A stretch of DNA of 64,000 nucleotides from positions 248,001 through 312,000 of the forward strand of contig JAUYRN010000005.1 of assembly GCA_030696775.1 (NCBI GenBank). Reading direction: 5' to 3'. Under the pieces are notes generated by a model. That model ran no database searches and was not told where the DNA came from. It saw nothing but the letters and a program-made list of their open reading frames with translations. Of this stretch, positions 7,966 through 16,574 are shown piece after piece. How positions within the stretch are numbered: position 1 is the stretch's first letter; each line of letters opens with the position of its first letter. Position numbers and translations under genes: made by a program. The DNA comes from Sulfuricurvum sp. (lineage in GTDB: Bacteria; Campylobacterota; Campylobacteria; Campylobacterales; Sulfurimonadaceae).

Positions 7966-9668
7966 TGCGTTTTTCACGAGCCTACATACCTACGACCAAA
8001 GAGTCTCCCAAAGATGCTCAATTACCGAGTCATATTTATCTTTCCCGTGCGGGATTTGTAACACAAGTTGCAAGCGGTCTTTATAATTTTTTACCATTAG
8101 GAAAACGTGTTTTACGTAAAATTGAGAACATTATAAATGAAGAGATGTCCGCGTGCGGTGCATTGGAAGTTGATTTGAGTTTTGTTACTCCGGCAGAGCT
8201 ATGGCAAGAGAGCGGACGTATTGAGAAGTTTGGCAAAGAGCTTCTTCGCTTCCGTGACCGCAAAGACAATCTTTTTGTTCTTGGACCTACCCATGAAGAG
8301 ATGATGGTAAGTATTGTTCGTAATCGTGTGACCAGTTACAAACAGCTTCCGCTTAATGTTTATCAAGTAAAAACCAAATTCCGGGATGAAGCACGTCCCC
8401 GTTTTGGGCTCATGCGTGCACGTGAGTTTGTGATGAAAGACGGGTACAGTTTCCATGCTTCTACGGAAGATTTAGATCGCGAATTTGATGCGATGGAAGC
8501 AGCATACAAACGGATTTTAGAGCGTTTAGGCTTGACGTTTCGTATTGTTGAAGCGGATAGCGGAGCGATTGGCGGTACGGGTTCCAAAGAACTGATGGTA
8601 TTAGCACAAAGCGGTGAAGATACTTTAGCTGTGTGTGATACGTGTGAATACGGTGCTAATGTTGAAGCAGCACGCCGTGCGCCACGTACAATCATCCCCG
8701 AGGCGCCTAAAGCCGATTTTATGAAATTTAAAACACCCAATGTGAAATCAATTGATGATTTGAGTACATTTTTTCATGTAGATCCGTACTATACTCTTAA
8801 AGCCGTCGTAATGCGCGCAGTTTATACTGAAGGAAGTGAACCTGTATGCTTCTTTATTCGCGGATGCGATGAGCTCCAAGAAGTTAAAGCACGTAACAGT
8901 GTTGGGGCTATTGATTTAGTGGACATCAGTGAAGCAGAACTTAATGAAATAGGTTTAGTTCCAGGATTTATGGGACCGCTTGATCAGGATAAAATCCGTT
9001 TTGTGATGGATAATGATACGCGTAATGCAGCAGCAATGATATGTGGTGCCAATGAGGTAGACTATCACTTCGTCGGAGTTGACCTGAGTGTGATGGGTGA
9101 GGTTGCATTTGCAGATCTCGTTGCGGTACAAGAAGGGGATGGTTGTCCTCATTGTGGCGGTAAATTTCTTCACACCAAAGGGATTGAAGTAGGGCATATC
9201 TTTAAACTTGGCACCGTTTACTCTGCACCTTTAAAAGCAGAGTTTCTAGATGAAAATGGACGTTCACAACCGTTTATCATGGGAACCTACGGGATGGGTG
9301 TTAGCCGTCTTGTTGCTGCTGTTATCGAACAGCATCATGATGAAAAAGGGTGTATCTGGACGCATGCAACAACTCCTTATATGGTCAACGTAATGGTTTC
9401 TAATATCAAAGAAGAGGCGCATCTTGCTTACGCTGAATCACTGTATATAAGTCTGGGACAAAATGGTATTGAGACGATTTTAGATGATCGTAAAGAACGT
9501 TTTGGATTTAAGATGTCGGATGCAGAGCTCATCGGATTTCCTTTTACGGTTATTGTCGGTAAAGAGATGGAAAACAATCAGGTACAAATCATGGTTCGAA
9601 AAACGGGTGAGATGATTACCGTCAGTACGGATGATGTTATGAAAAAATTACAAGAGCTTATTGGATGA
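7965..9668 (+). CDS. proS: Prolyl-tRNA synthetase
   Basis: ProS charges tRNA(Pro). This is the bacterial form, with an editing insertion between class II motifs 2 and 3. The 567-residue product has motif 1 around residues 70-90 and motif 2 at about FRDEARPRFGLMRAREFVMKD. A YbaK-like deacylase domain follows at about residues 230-400, then motif 3 near GTYGMGVSRLVAAVIEQ and the anticodon-binding domain. Cys pairs CDTC and CPHC flank the editing region. The start overlaps hemA by 1 nt and the stop overlaps fxsA by 4 nt (ATGA). A tRNA synthetase inside a haem operon occurs in other Campylobacterota too. Confidence 0.97.
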   Translation: MRFSRAYIPTTKESPKDAQLPSHIYLSRAGFVTQVASGLYNFLPLGKRVLRKIENIINEEMSACGALEVDLSFVTPAELWQESGRIEKFGKELLRFRDRKDNLFVLGPTHEEMMVSIVRNRVTSYKQLPLNVYQVKTKFRDEARPRFGLMRAREFVMKDGYSFHASTEDLDREFDAMEAAYKRILERLGLTFRIVEADSGAIGGTGSKELMVLAQSGEDTLAVCDTCEYGANVEAARRAPRTIIPEAPKADFMKFKTPNVKSIDDLSTFFHVDPYYTLKAVVMRAVYTEGSEPVCFFIRGCDELQEVKARNSVGAIDLVDISEAELNEIGLVPGFMGPLDQDKIRFVMDNDTRNAAAMICGANEVDYHFVGVDLSVMGEVAFADLVAVQEGDGCPHCGGKFLHTKGIEVGHIFKLGTVYSAPLKAEFLDENGRSQPFIMGTYGMGVSRLVAAVIEQHHDEKGCIWTHATTPYMVNVMVSNIKEEAHLAYAESLYISLGQNGIETILDDRKERFGFKMSDAELIGFPFTVIVGKEMENNQVQIMVRKTGEMITVSTDDVMKKLQELIG

Positions 9669-10081
9669 TCTATTTTTTACTCTATCTTTTTTTCGAGGTT
9701 TTACTAACCGTAGAGGTTGCTTCTGAAATTGGTGGATTTATGATGTTTGCAGAAATTGTTGGAAGTGCTTTTATCGGAATCCTGATTCTTTTTAATTTTC
9801 GCTCAACTTTGATTACAAATATAATGGAACTAAGAGAGCGAAGACTGGACGCAAACGGTTTTTATCAGCGTAATTTACTCTCTTTATTGGGAGCTATCTT
9901 TTTAATTTTACCTGGGATCTTAACGGATGTTATCGGAATTTTGATACAATTTTCACTAGTAATTGGGTTAATCATTAACCAATTTAAGCCAAAATATCCA
10001 GAAGAAAAAAACAAAACTCACTCAAAGGACGACAATGTTATTGATGCCGAAATTATCAGCGACTCTCCTTCTCTGCGCTAG
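9665..10081 (+). CDS. FxsA family membrane protein
   Basis: FxsA is a small inner-membrane protein. In Escherichia coli, overproduction relieves exclusion of phage T7 by F plasmid PifA, but its native role is unclear. The 138-residue product has the family layout: a first hydrophobic segment (IYFLLYLFFEVLLTVEVA), the short polar segment, then GSAFIGILILFNFRS, and a third hydrophobic block near LLGAIFLILPGILTDVIGI, where LILPGILTD is a family hallmark. It overlaps proS by 4 nt at its start. Its last 47 nt are overlapped in another frame by the next gene. Confidence 0.88.
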   Translation: MIYFLLYLFFEVLLTVEVASEIGGFMMFAEIVGSAFIGILILFNFRSTLITNIMELRERRLDANGFYQRNLLSLLGAIFLILPGILTDVIGILIQFSLVIGLIINQFKPKYPEEKNKTHSKDDNVIDAEIISDSPSLR

Positions 10082-10871
10082 CCTTTTTGGTGCTACGGAT
10101 GCCGAAGTCATTACGTTTCTCAAAAAAGGGATTGGAAGCAATCCCAATATTAGCAATCTGGATGTAGACATTAGCGGAAAACAAAATGTTTCAGGGATGA
10201 GTGGATGGCAAGCGTATTTTGTTACCATTGAAGCGGACGTAAAACAAGGTGCCGAAAATCGTCATATCAATCAGAATGGAACCTATTTTGTCAATGGGGA
10301 TACATTAGCACCAGAACTGGTCAACCTTAAAACGGGTGAGCGTTACAATGATACGATTTCTCCTGGTTTTAACAGTGCATATTACACCAAAGCTAATCAT
10401 GTCAGCGGTGAGGCAAATGCTGCTCATAAAGTAGCTATTTTTTCGGATCCATTGTGCCCATTTTGTCGTCGTTTTGTACCTGAAGCTCTCTCTTATATGG
10501 CAAAATATCCTAAATCTTTTGCCGTTTATTATTACCATTTCCCCCTTTCACAGCTCCATCCATCTGCAGTAGCTTTGACAAAAGCGGCAATTTTTGCTGA
10601 GCAAAGTGGTATCGACAATGTAACATTAAAAATGTACCAAGTCGATATTGATCCCAACGAAAAAGATGAACAAAAAATCGTGGATGCTTTCAATAAAACG
10701 TTTAAAACAAAAGTGAGTCTCAATGATTTACGACGCCCTTCAGTTATCAAGCAGTTTGAATTTGATCAAAAAGCCGTTCGCGCAATGACAGTGAATGGAA
10801 CGCCAACGGTGTTTTTTGATGGTGTTAAAGATACGAAAAAAACGAAATACAAAGACGTAAAGGTTAAGTAA
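10035..10871 (+). CDS. Periplasmic thiol:disulfide oxidoreductase, DsbA/DsbC-like
   Basis: The protein probably forms, reduces or isomerises disulfides in the periplasm. The 278 residues begin with a signal peptide (LSATLLLCASLFGATDA). An N-terminal region of about 100 residues is reminiscent of DsbC-type dimerisation domains, and a thioredoxin-fold domain follows. The active site is C141-P-F-C144, and the conserved cis-proline is in VNGTPTVFFDG. The start used here has AAGGAC a few nt upstream; MPKLSA, 9 nt later, is an alternative. Its first 47 nt overlap fxsA out of frame, and hemC begins 3 nt after its stop. Proximity to hemC and to cytochrome c and haem functions suggests, but does not prove, a role in cytochrome maturation. 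Confidence 0.85.
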   Translation: MLLMPKLSATLLLCASLFGATDAEVITFLKKGIGSNPNISNLDVDISGKQNVSGMSGWQAYFVTIEADVKQGAENRHINQNGTYFVNGDTLAPELVNLKTGERYNDTISPGFNSAYYTKANHVSGEANAAHKVAIFSDPLCPFCRRFVPEALSYMAKYPKSFAVYYYHFPLSQLHPSAVALTKAAIFAEQSGIDNVTLKMYQVDIDPNEKDEQKIVDAFNKTFKTKVSLNDLRRPSVIKQFEFDQKAVRAMTVNGTPTVFFDGVKDTKKTKYKDVKVK

Positions 10872-10874
10872 TAG

Positions 10875-11822
10875 ATGAAAAAACTCACCATCGCAACACG
10901 TGGAAGCAAACTCGCTCTTTGGCAATCCAATTATATTAAATCGGTAATTGAAACGGCTCGTCCTGATATTGAAGTTGAACTCAAGATCATTATTACCTCG
11001 GGAGACAAAATTCTTGATGTCCCATTGGCAAAAATTGGCGGGAAGGGATTGTTTCTAAAAGAGATTGAAGAGGCCCTTTTAGCGGGAGATGCACAAATGG
11101 CTGTCCATTCGCTCAAAGATGTTCCTACGGTAATGCCAGAAGGGCTCCTTCTATCCGCAATTACGACGCGTGAAGACGTACGTGATGCGATGTTGAGTCA
11201 AAAATATCCAAATATCGTTTCATTACCGCAAGGTGCAGTGGTAGGGACATCCTCTCTTCGCCGTCGTATGCAGTTGGTAAAACAGCGTCCTGATTTGATT
11301 ATCAAAGATTTGCGCGGAAACGTGGATACTCGTATTCGTAAACTCAAAGAAGGAGAATTTGATGCGATTATTCTAGCTGCAGCTGGGATTAATCGTCTCG
11401 GATTCGCAAGTTTAGTCGAGTATTTTTATCCCATTTCACTTGATGAAATGATTCCTGCAATGGGGCAGGGTGCATTAGGAATTGAGACCATTAATGAGCC
11501 GTGGGTTTTGGAAATTGCGGCAATGCTCGAAGATACCAGCAGCCGTATCGAGACCACGATTGAGCGTGAATTTGTGGATACTCTTAACGGAGGATGTCAA
11601 GTTCCCATCGGTATCTGTGCTCGTGTCCTCAATGATGGATGTGTCAGTATTTGCTCAACTCTTGGTATGCCAGATGGCAGCGACATTATGGGCGAAGAGA
11701 TCACGGTTTTACTCGATGAAATCAACGGTATTGGTGAAGCGATGGCTCGTCGTCTTATTGATAAGGGTGCGATGGAATTGTTGTCACGTGCTGAAATCAT
11801 GGCAGATGGGCATAAAGTATGA
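10875..11822 (+). CDS. hemC: Porphobilinogen deaminase (hydroxymethylbilane synthase)
   Basis: HemC polymerises four porphobilinogen units into hydroxymethylbilane on a covalently bound dipyrromethane cofactor. The 315-residue product is the usual length and starts ATRGSKLALWQS. It contains the active-site segment VHSLKDVPT and the arginine-rich VGTSSLRRRMQL. The cofactor-attachment Cys241 sits in LNGGCQVPIG. The stop overlaps the following decarboxylase start by 4 nt (ATGA). It completes the haem part of this gene run with hemA. Confidence 0.97.
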   Translation: MKKLTIATRGSKLALWQSNYIKSVIETARPDIEVELKIIITSGDKILDVPLAKIGGKGLFLKEIEEALLAGDAQMAVHSLKDVPTVMPEGLLLSAITTREDVRDAMLSQKYPNIVSLPQGAVVGTSSLRRRMQLVKQRPDLIIKDLRGNVDTRIRKLKEGEFDAIILAAAGINRLGFASLVEYFYPISLDEMIPAMGQGALGIETINEPWVLEIAAMLEDTSSRIETTIEREFVDTLNGGCQVPIGICARVLNDGCVSICSTLGMPDGSDIMGEEITVLLDEINGIGEAMARRLIDKGAMELLSRAEIMADGHKV

Positions 11823-13639
11823 CGTTAGCCAAAACACTCGACCTGCTCAAATCCCATAATGAAGTTCGTGTGATTGACACACCTTTGGATATATATCTTG
11901 AGATTCCTCATTTAGCCTATGCTGAAGTTAAAAAAGAAGATGGCGGGCAAGCACTGTTATTTACCCATCCGATTGATTCAAAGAATAAGAAAGAATTTTC
12001 CACTCCTGTAGTGATGAACCTTTTTGGTTCGTATAAACGTACGGAACTTCTTTTTGGGCGAGATGTGGAAGGTGTGGCTCAAGAGATTGAAAAACTTCTG
12101 CACATGAAACCACCTCAGGGTTTTAAAGAAAAAATAGGGATGCTGGGTGATCTTTTTGCAATGAAAGACATCTTTCCTAAAAAGCTTAAAACGCGTGGAG
12201 CGTGTCAAGAAATAATCCTACAAGGTGACGATGTCAATTTGTATGATTTACCTATTTTAACGACATGGGAAGAGGACGGTGGCCCTTTTATCACGATGGG
12301 TCAAGTCTATACTCAAAGTTTAGATGGGGAAGTTGTCAATCTTGGGATGTATCGACTTCAAGTATACGACAAAAATCATTTGGGCATGCACTGGCAGATT
12401 CATAAAGACTCTTCACATTTTTTCGATCAGTATCAACGTGCCGGTAAAAAAATGCCAGTTTCTATCGGTATTGGCGGAGATCCGCTCTACACATGGTGCG
12501 CGACCGCTCCACTGCCGTATGGTGTGAATGAACTTTTACTGTATGGTTTGATTAAAAAAGAATCTCCTAAGCTGGTTGAATCGATAACCACCCCTCTGTA
12601 TGTTCCTGATGATTTAGATTTTGTGATTGAGGGATGGGTTGATCCTGAGAAGCTTGTTCTTGAGGGACCTTTTGGAGATCATACGGGGTATTACACTTTA
12701 GCTGAGCACTATCCTGCTTTAGAAGTCAGTGCGATTACCAGCCGTAAAAATCCACTTTATCTTGCTACGGTTGTCGGTAAACCGCCATTGGAAGACAAAT
12801 ACATGGGATGGGCAACCGAGCGAATATTTTTACCTCTTTTAAAAACCAATGCAGCGGATTTGATTGATTACCATATGCCTGAAAATGGAGTTTTTCATAA
12901 TCTTATCTTGGCAAAAATGAAACCACTGTATAAAGGGCATAGCAAACAGTTTATGCATCTTTTTTGGGGTTCAGGACAGATGAGCTTTGTAAAACATGCT
13001 TTATTTTTCGGTGAAGATGCTCCAAAATTGACCAACTATGAAGCATTATTGACGTATGCGCTGAATCGTTTCATTCCTAAGTGTTTGTTTATTTCCGAGG
13101 GAATTACGGATGCTTTGGATCATTCCAGCCCTGAAACTCTTGTAGGGGGAAAATTAGGAATTGACTTTACCTCCTTGCACTCGCTTAAAAAACCGGATGT
13201 CATCGACAGTGCTCTTTTGATAGAGCGTATTCGTCCTCTTCTTCCTGAAGTGTGCGAAGTGACACAATACATGCGTCATACTGCAAATCCCATCACGGTT
13301 GTGAGTGTCAAGAAAAATCGTTCATTGGCGACTACTGCAAAGACATTGGCTTCTTTGGAATCTTTTTTGCGGATTGTGGTCGTTGTAGACGATGAAAATA
13401 ATGATATACATAACCCCTACATGCTGCTTTGGAGAGTTGCAAACAATATTGATGCTGGACGTGATATTTGCGTATCCGGTTCCATTGTTTCGGTTGATGG
13501 AACGAGCAAATCACTGATTGATGGATTTGAACGAGAGTGGCCAGGTGATGTTCTCTGCACTCAGGGTGTTGTTGATAAACTCAAGTCACTTTCACTCTGG
13601 GATTTGGACACCAAACGGGAACAAAAATATCAATTATAG
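11819..13639 (+). CDS. UbiD-family decarboxylase, probably menaquinone biosynthesis
   Basis: UbiD-type enzymes are prenylated-FMN-dependent, reversible decarboxylases of aromatic acids. Campylobacterota make menaquinone by the futalosine route, and a long UbiD homologue is assigned to its late decarboxylation step, so this is the likely role. The 606-residue length fits that subgroup better than the roughly 490-residue Escherichia coli UbiD. Recognisable segments are EDGGPFITMGQVYT, NLGMYRLQVYDKNHLGMHWQIH, and PFGDHTGYYT followed by ATVVGKPPLEDKYMG, which include the conserved Glu and Arg positions of the family. It is coupled to hemC by a 4-nt overlap and closes the run. Confidence 0.88.
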   Translation: MTLAKTLDLLKSHNEVRVIDTPLDIYLEIPHLAYAEVKKEDGGQALLFTHPIDSKNKKEFSTPVVMNLFGSYKRTELLFGRDVEGVAQEIEKLLHMKPPQGFKEKIGMLGDLFAMKDIFPKKLKTRGACQEIILQGDDVNLYDLPILTTWEEDGGPFITMGQVYTQSLDGEVVNLGMYRLQVYDKNHLGMHWQIHKDSSHFFDQYQRAGKKMPVSIGIGGDPLYTWCATAPLPYGVNELLLYGLIKKESPKLVESITTPLYVPDDLDFVIEGWVDPEKLVLEGPFGDHTGYYTLAEHYPALEVSAITSRKNPLYLATVVGKPPLEDKYMGWATERIFLPLLKTNAADLIDYHMPENGVFHNLILAKMKPLYKGHSKQFMHLFWGSGQMSFVKHALFFGEDAPKLTNYEALLTYALNRFIPKCLFISEGITDALDHSSPETLVGGKLGIDFTSLHSLKKPDVIDSALLIERIRPLLPEVCEVTQYMRHTANPITVVSVKKNRSLATTAKTLASLESFLRIVVVVDDENNDIHNPYMLLWRVANNIDAGRDICVSGSIVSVDGTSKSLIDGFEREWPGDVLCTQGVVDKLKSLSLWDLDTKREQKYQL

Positions 13640-13725
13640 AAGTATACTGAGCCTATATTAAGCAATATATTAGAATTACTAATGTATCATAATTGAGATT
13701 TTAATGAAAAAGGGAAATTATATTT

Positions 13726-14061
13726 ATGATAAAACTAATTGGACTTATTACTTTATTGTTGATGTCAACATTCATATCATTGAATGGCGCAACCTATAAA
13801 GGTCAAAAAATTTATATGGATACATGCAAAGACTGTCATGGAAGCGGTCAAACACTTGCGGCATCAAAAAATACACGTACGTGGGAAAAACTTATGGATA
13901 AAAAAGGCGAACAACTTGCTTCTATTCATTTGAATTCCAAAAAAGCGCAAGCTTCATGGGAATATTTTACAGATAAAAAGTTTACGAAAGATTCGAAACA
14001 TCTTGAAGATTTTTTCACTGAATATGCCAAAGATAGCGGTAACGTACCTGCTTGTAACTAA
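13726..14061 (+). CDS. Small periplasmic monohaem cytochrome c
   Basis: The 111-residue product has an N-terminal signal peptide (IGLITLLLMSTFISLNGA) and one haem c attachment site, C34-K-D-C37-H38, soon after the predicted cleavage site. No methionine in a typical class I ligand context stands out, so the sixth ligand is uncertain. It is probably a soluble electron carrier, or a sensor-like c-type protein, matured by the CcsBA system encoded further down. The gene stands alone, 86 nt after the decarboxylase gene and with a hairpin after its stop. The substrate partner is unknown. Confidence 0.82.
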   Translation: MIKLIGLITLLLMSTFISLNGATYKGQKIYMDTCKDCHGSGQTLAASKNTRTWEKLMDKKGEQLASIHLNSKKAQASWEYFTDKKFTKDSKHLEDFFTEYAKDSGNVPACN

Positions 14062-14062
14062 T

Positions 14063-14079
14063 TTACCGCATTGCGGTAA
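14063..14079 (+). terminator. Hairpin after the cytochrome c gene
   Basis: TTACCGC and GCGGTAA form a 7-bp stem around a 3-nt loop, starting right after the cytochrome c stop. Only a weak T-rich stretch follows, so efficient intrinsic termination is uncertain. Confidence 0.5.
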
Positions 14080-14101
14080 TACTTTCTAAACCAAACTTCG
14101 C

Positions 14102-14107
14102 TAAAAT
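14102..14107 (+). promoter_or_regulatory. -10 box for argH
   Basis: TAAAAT in the context CGCTAAAATACC lies 30 nt before the argH start, which has GGAG at its ribosome binding site. Confidence 0.5.
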
Positions 14108-14137
14108 ACCCCACTTTTTATATTATTTGGAGTCACT

Positions 14138-15526
14138 ATGGAAAAAATGTGGTCCGGACGTTTTGCACAGGATGCTTCGTCATTGTTGGAACAATTTAAT
14201 GCATCGATAATGTTTGATCGAAAATTGTATCGTGAGGATATTGAAGGTTCAGTAGCTCATGCCCAAATGCTGGCACATCAAGGTATTTTAACTCAAGAAG
14301 AGTTGGTGTCGATAGAATCAGGGATGGCTCAGGTTTTGAGTGAAATTGAAGCAGGTTCTTTTGAATGGAAAATCGGTGATGAAGATTTGCACATGGCGAT
14401 TGAAAAACGTCTCACGGTCATTATCGGTGAAGCAGGTAAAAAACTTCATACTGCTCGTAGTCGGAACGATCAAGTTGCCCTTGACTTCCGCCGTTATGTA
14501 TTGCGTAAAAACAATGAAATTGCAGAAAAAATACAATTATTGATGAGTATTATTGTTGATATTTCTCGTGAGCATACGACGACACTGCTTCCGGGAATGA
14601 CCCATTTACAACATGCACAACCCATTAATTTTGCCTTTCATCTGTTGGCCTATGTGACCATGTTCAAACGTGATGTCGAACGTTTTGAGAGTTCATATGA
14701 GCGTAATAACATCTCACCAATCGGATGTGCAGCACTTGCCGGAACTCCTCATAATATTAACCGTGAAATGACCGCTAAAACACTTGGATTTGACTCGGTC
14801 AGTGTGAATTGTCTCGATACAGTAAGTGACCGTGATTTTGCTCTTGAAATTCTTTTTAATATTTCAACACTGATGATGCATATCTCGCGTATTTCGGAAG
14901 AAATTATTCTCTGGTCGAGTTATGAATTTCGTTTTGTCGAACTTTCGGATGAATACTCAACAGGGTCATCTATCATGCCACAAAAGAAAAATCCGGATGT
15001 TCCTGAGCTTTTAAGAGGAAAAACTGGACGTGTGTATGGAAATCTTATGGGACTTCTGACAGTGATGAAAGGGCTTCCACTTGCGTATAATAAAGATACT
15101 CAAGAAGATAAAGAAGGGGTTTTTGATAGCATTGAAACGATCGAAATGTCTCTTGAGATTTTAGGTGAAGCACTTAAAACTATGACAATAAAGCCTGAAA
15201 ATATGGCACGTGCCTGCAAGCTTGGTCATTTGAGTGCTACGGATTTGGCGGATTATTTGGTTGAGCATTGCGGTGTACCGTTTCGTGAAGCTCACTTTAT
15301 TACAGGACGTGCAGTGGCGCGTGCTGAAGTGTTAAATATTGATCTCAGTGAAATTGATTTTAATGAGTTGCATGCGATTGATGATCGAATCAAAGAGGAT
15401 GTAATTCGCTATTTGAGCATTGAACATTCTATGAATGCACGAACTTCACAAGGTGGGACAGCAGAAGTTCGTACGTTAGAACAAATCATCTATTTCGATA
15501 ATTATTTAAAGGATGCCAAACTATGA
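14138..15526 (+). CDS. argH: Argininosuccinate lyase
   Basis: ArgH cleaves argininosuccinate to arginine and fumarate, the last step of arginine synthesis; it is a cytoplasmic homotetramer of the fumarase/aspartase superfamily. The 462-residue product starts MEKMWSGRF, has [15 protein letters not shown], and carries the superfamily signature [12 protein letters not shown] that holds the flexible catalytic serine loop. Length is standard and all blocks look intact. The stop overlaps the next gene by 4 nt (ATGA), so the OsmC-like protein is translated from the same message. Confidence 0.97.
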   Translation: MEKMWSGRFAQDASSLLEQFNASIMFDRKLYREDIEGSVAHAQMLAHQGILTQEELVSIESGMAQVLSEIEAGSFEWKIGDEDLHMAIEKRLTVIIGEAGKKLHTARSRNDQVALDFRRYVLRKNNEIAEKIQLLMSIIVDISREHTTTLLPGMTHLQHAQPINFAFHLLAYVTMFKRDVERFESSYERNNISPIGCAALAGTPHNINREMTAKTLGFDSVSVNCLDTVSDRDFALEILFNISTLMMHISRISEEIILWSSYEFRFVELSDEYSTGSSIMPQKKNPDVPELLRGKTGRVYGNLMGLLTVMKGLPLAYNKDTQEDKEGVFDSIETIEMSLEILGEALKTMTIKPENMARACKLGHLSATDLADYLVEHCGVPFREAHFITGRAVARAEVLNIDLSEIDFNELHAIDDRIKEDVIRYLSIEHSMNARTSQGGTAEVRTLEQIIYFDNYLKDAKL

Positions 15527-15987
15527 AAATAACCGTTTCCCATCAAGAAGCAATGCGCTTTGAGGCGAAAACCGAAAAAAGCAGTTTTATCATTGATTGT
15601 CCCCAAATCTCTCCAATCGAATATTTTTTAAGCGGAATTATCGCGTGCAGTGCAACTGATGTCGTGATGTTGCCAAAACAGCAAGGATTTGAAGTCACGA
15701 ATCTTCAAGTAGACGGTGAAGTGGTCCGAAATGAATCTGCACCGAAAAAGTTCAATAGCCTGCACCTCGAATATCGCTTTGATTCCAATGCAGATGATAC
15801 GTTAGCAGCGCGTTGGGTTATGGCGAGCTTAGAAACGTACTGTTCGACAATTAATACGATACGTGACAGTACAGCTATTACCTATACGATTATCCATAAT
15901 GGCAATAAGATTCGTGAAAATGAGACGATGATCAGCGGTGGAGGAAGCGCCGTAGATTTTGGCTCACTCCAAGGGTGTAATGCGTAG
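15523..15987 (+). CDS. OsmC-like family protein
   Basis: OsmC/Ohr proteins reduce organic hydroperoxides with a pair of cysteines. This 154-residue relative has the family fold pattern, with [21 protein letters not shown] around the first cysteine (C42 region) and a second cysteine in [14 protein letters not shown], as in the YhfA-like branch. A peroxidase or thiol-dependent detoxification role is plausible but untested for this branch. It overlaps argH by 4 nt. The sequence after it contains three hairpins before a convergent HIT gene. Confidence 0.8.
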   Translation: MKITVSHQEAMRFEAKTEKSSFIIDCPQISPIEYFLSGIIACSATDVVMLPKQQGFEVTNLQVDGEVVRNESAPKKFNSLHLEYRFDSNADDTLAARWVMASLETYCSTINTIRDSTAITYTIIHNGNKIRENETMISGGGSAVDFGSLQGCNA

Positions 15988-16007
15988 TCATGTGATAATA
16001 AATTTCT

Positions 16008-16092
16008 CCCGTATCCGAAAGATACGGGTAGCTTTAGGGGATTGCAAAGGACTTTAGTCCTTGCCACTAAAACGGACTAGTTCGTTTTAGTG
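16008..16092. repeat. Three consecutive hairpins between convergent genes
   Basis: Three inverted repeats occupy 85 nt of the 118-nt gap between the OsmC-like gene and the HIT gene. The first is CCCGTATC/GATACGGG with a 5-nt loop (16008-16028). The second is GCAA-GGACT paired with AGTCC-TTGC, with one bulged A (16044-16064). The third is CACTAAAACG/CGTTTTAGTG with an 8-nt loop (16065-16092). The last two abut exactly. They can act as a bidirectional terminator, but three different stems in a row also resemble a dispersed palindromic element. Confidence 0.75.
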
Positions 16093-16105
16093 TATAAAAT
16101 ATTCT

Positions 16106-16462
16106 TTAAAAGAAATCCTTAGCATCCGCATCACTGAGGTGATTCCAATGAAGTTTTGCTCCACCTACAATATGAAAATGGAGATGTTTTACCTCTTGAC
16201 CACCATTGTCACCGATGTTACTGATGATACGATAACCGCTTTGGTCAATTCCCAAATCTTTGGCAACATCTTGCATAAATACTCCCATTTTTCCCATTAA
16301 TTCCGCTGGAATATCATTGAAACTATCATAATGTTTTTTTGGAATAACCAATACATGGACCGGAGCTTTTGGATTAATATCATGAAATGCAAAAAAGTTT
16401 TCATCTTCTTTGACACTGTTGGATGGAATTTCACGGTTGATTATTTTACAAAACAGACACAT
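16106..16462 (-). CDS. HIT (histidine triad) family nucleotide-binding protein
   Basis: HINT-type HIT proteins hydrolyse nucleoside phosphoramidates such as adenylated amines and lysyl-AMP. The 118-residue product carries the HxHxH triad as KHLHFHIVGG near the C-terminus. A CLFCKI Cys pair at the N-terminus is a metal-site feature of HINT proteins, and the PVHVLVIPKKHY segment is conserved. It diverges from pheS. AGAGG precedes the start ATG, and a TACAAT -10 box lies at 16485-16490 on this strand. Helicobacter pylori has a HIT gene at the same place beside pheS, as I recall. Confidence 0.93.
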   Translation of the reverse strand: MCLFCKIINREIPSNSVKEDENFFAFHDINPKAPVHVLVIPKKHYDSFNDIPAELMGKMGVFMQDVAKDLGIDQSGYRIISNIGDNGGQEVKHLHFHIVGGAKLHWNHLSDADAKDFF

Positions 16463-16484
16463 TTTAAACCTCTTTTTTTGTCAT

Positions 16485-16490
16485 ATTGTA
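16485..16490 (-). promoter_or_regulatory. -10 box for the HIT gene
   Basis: TACAAT on the minus strand lies 23 nt before the HIT start. It is back to back with the pheS promoter. Confidence 0.5.
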
Positions 16491-16534
16491 GCACACAGCT
16501 TTCACCTTGAAGCTTATTGTAAAAGAGATTTCAC

Positions 16535-16540
16535 TACAAT
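16535..16540 (+). promoter_or_regulatory. -10 box for the pheS-pheT-aroA-ispH unit
   Basis: TACAAT in the context TCACTACAATTAC lies 35 nt before the proposed pheS TTG start. Confidence 0.5.
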
Positions 16541-16574
16541 TACCCAACTATAACGTATGATAAGGATGATAACT

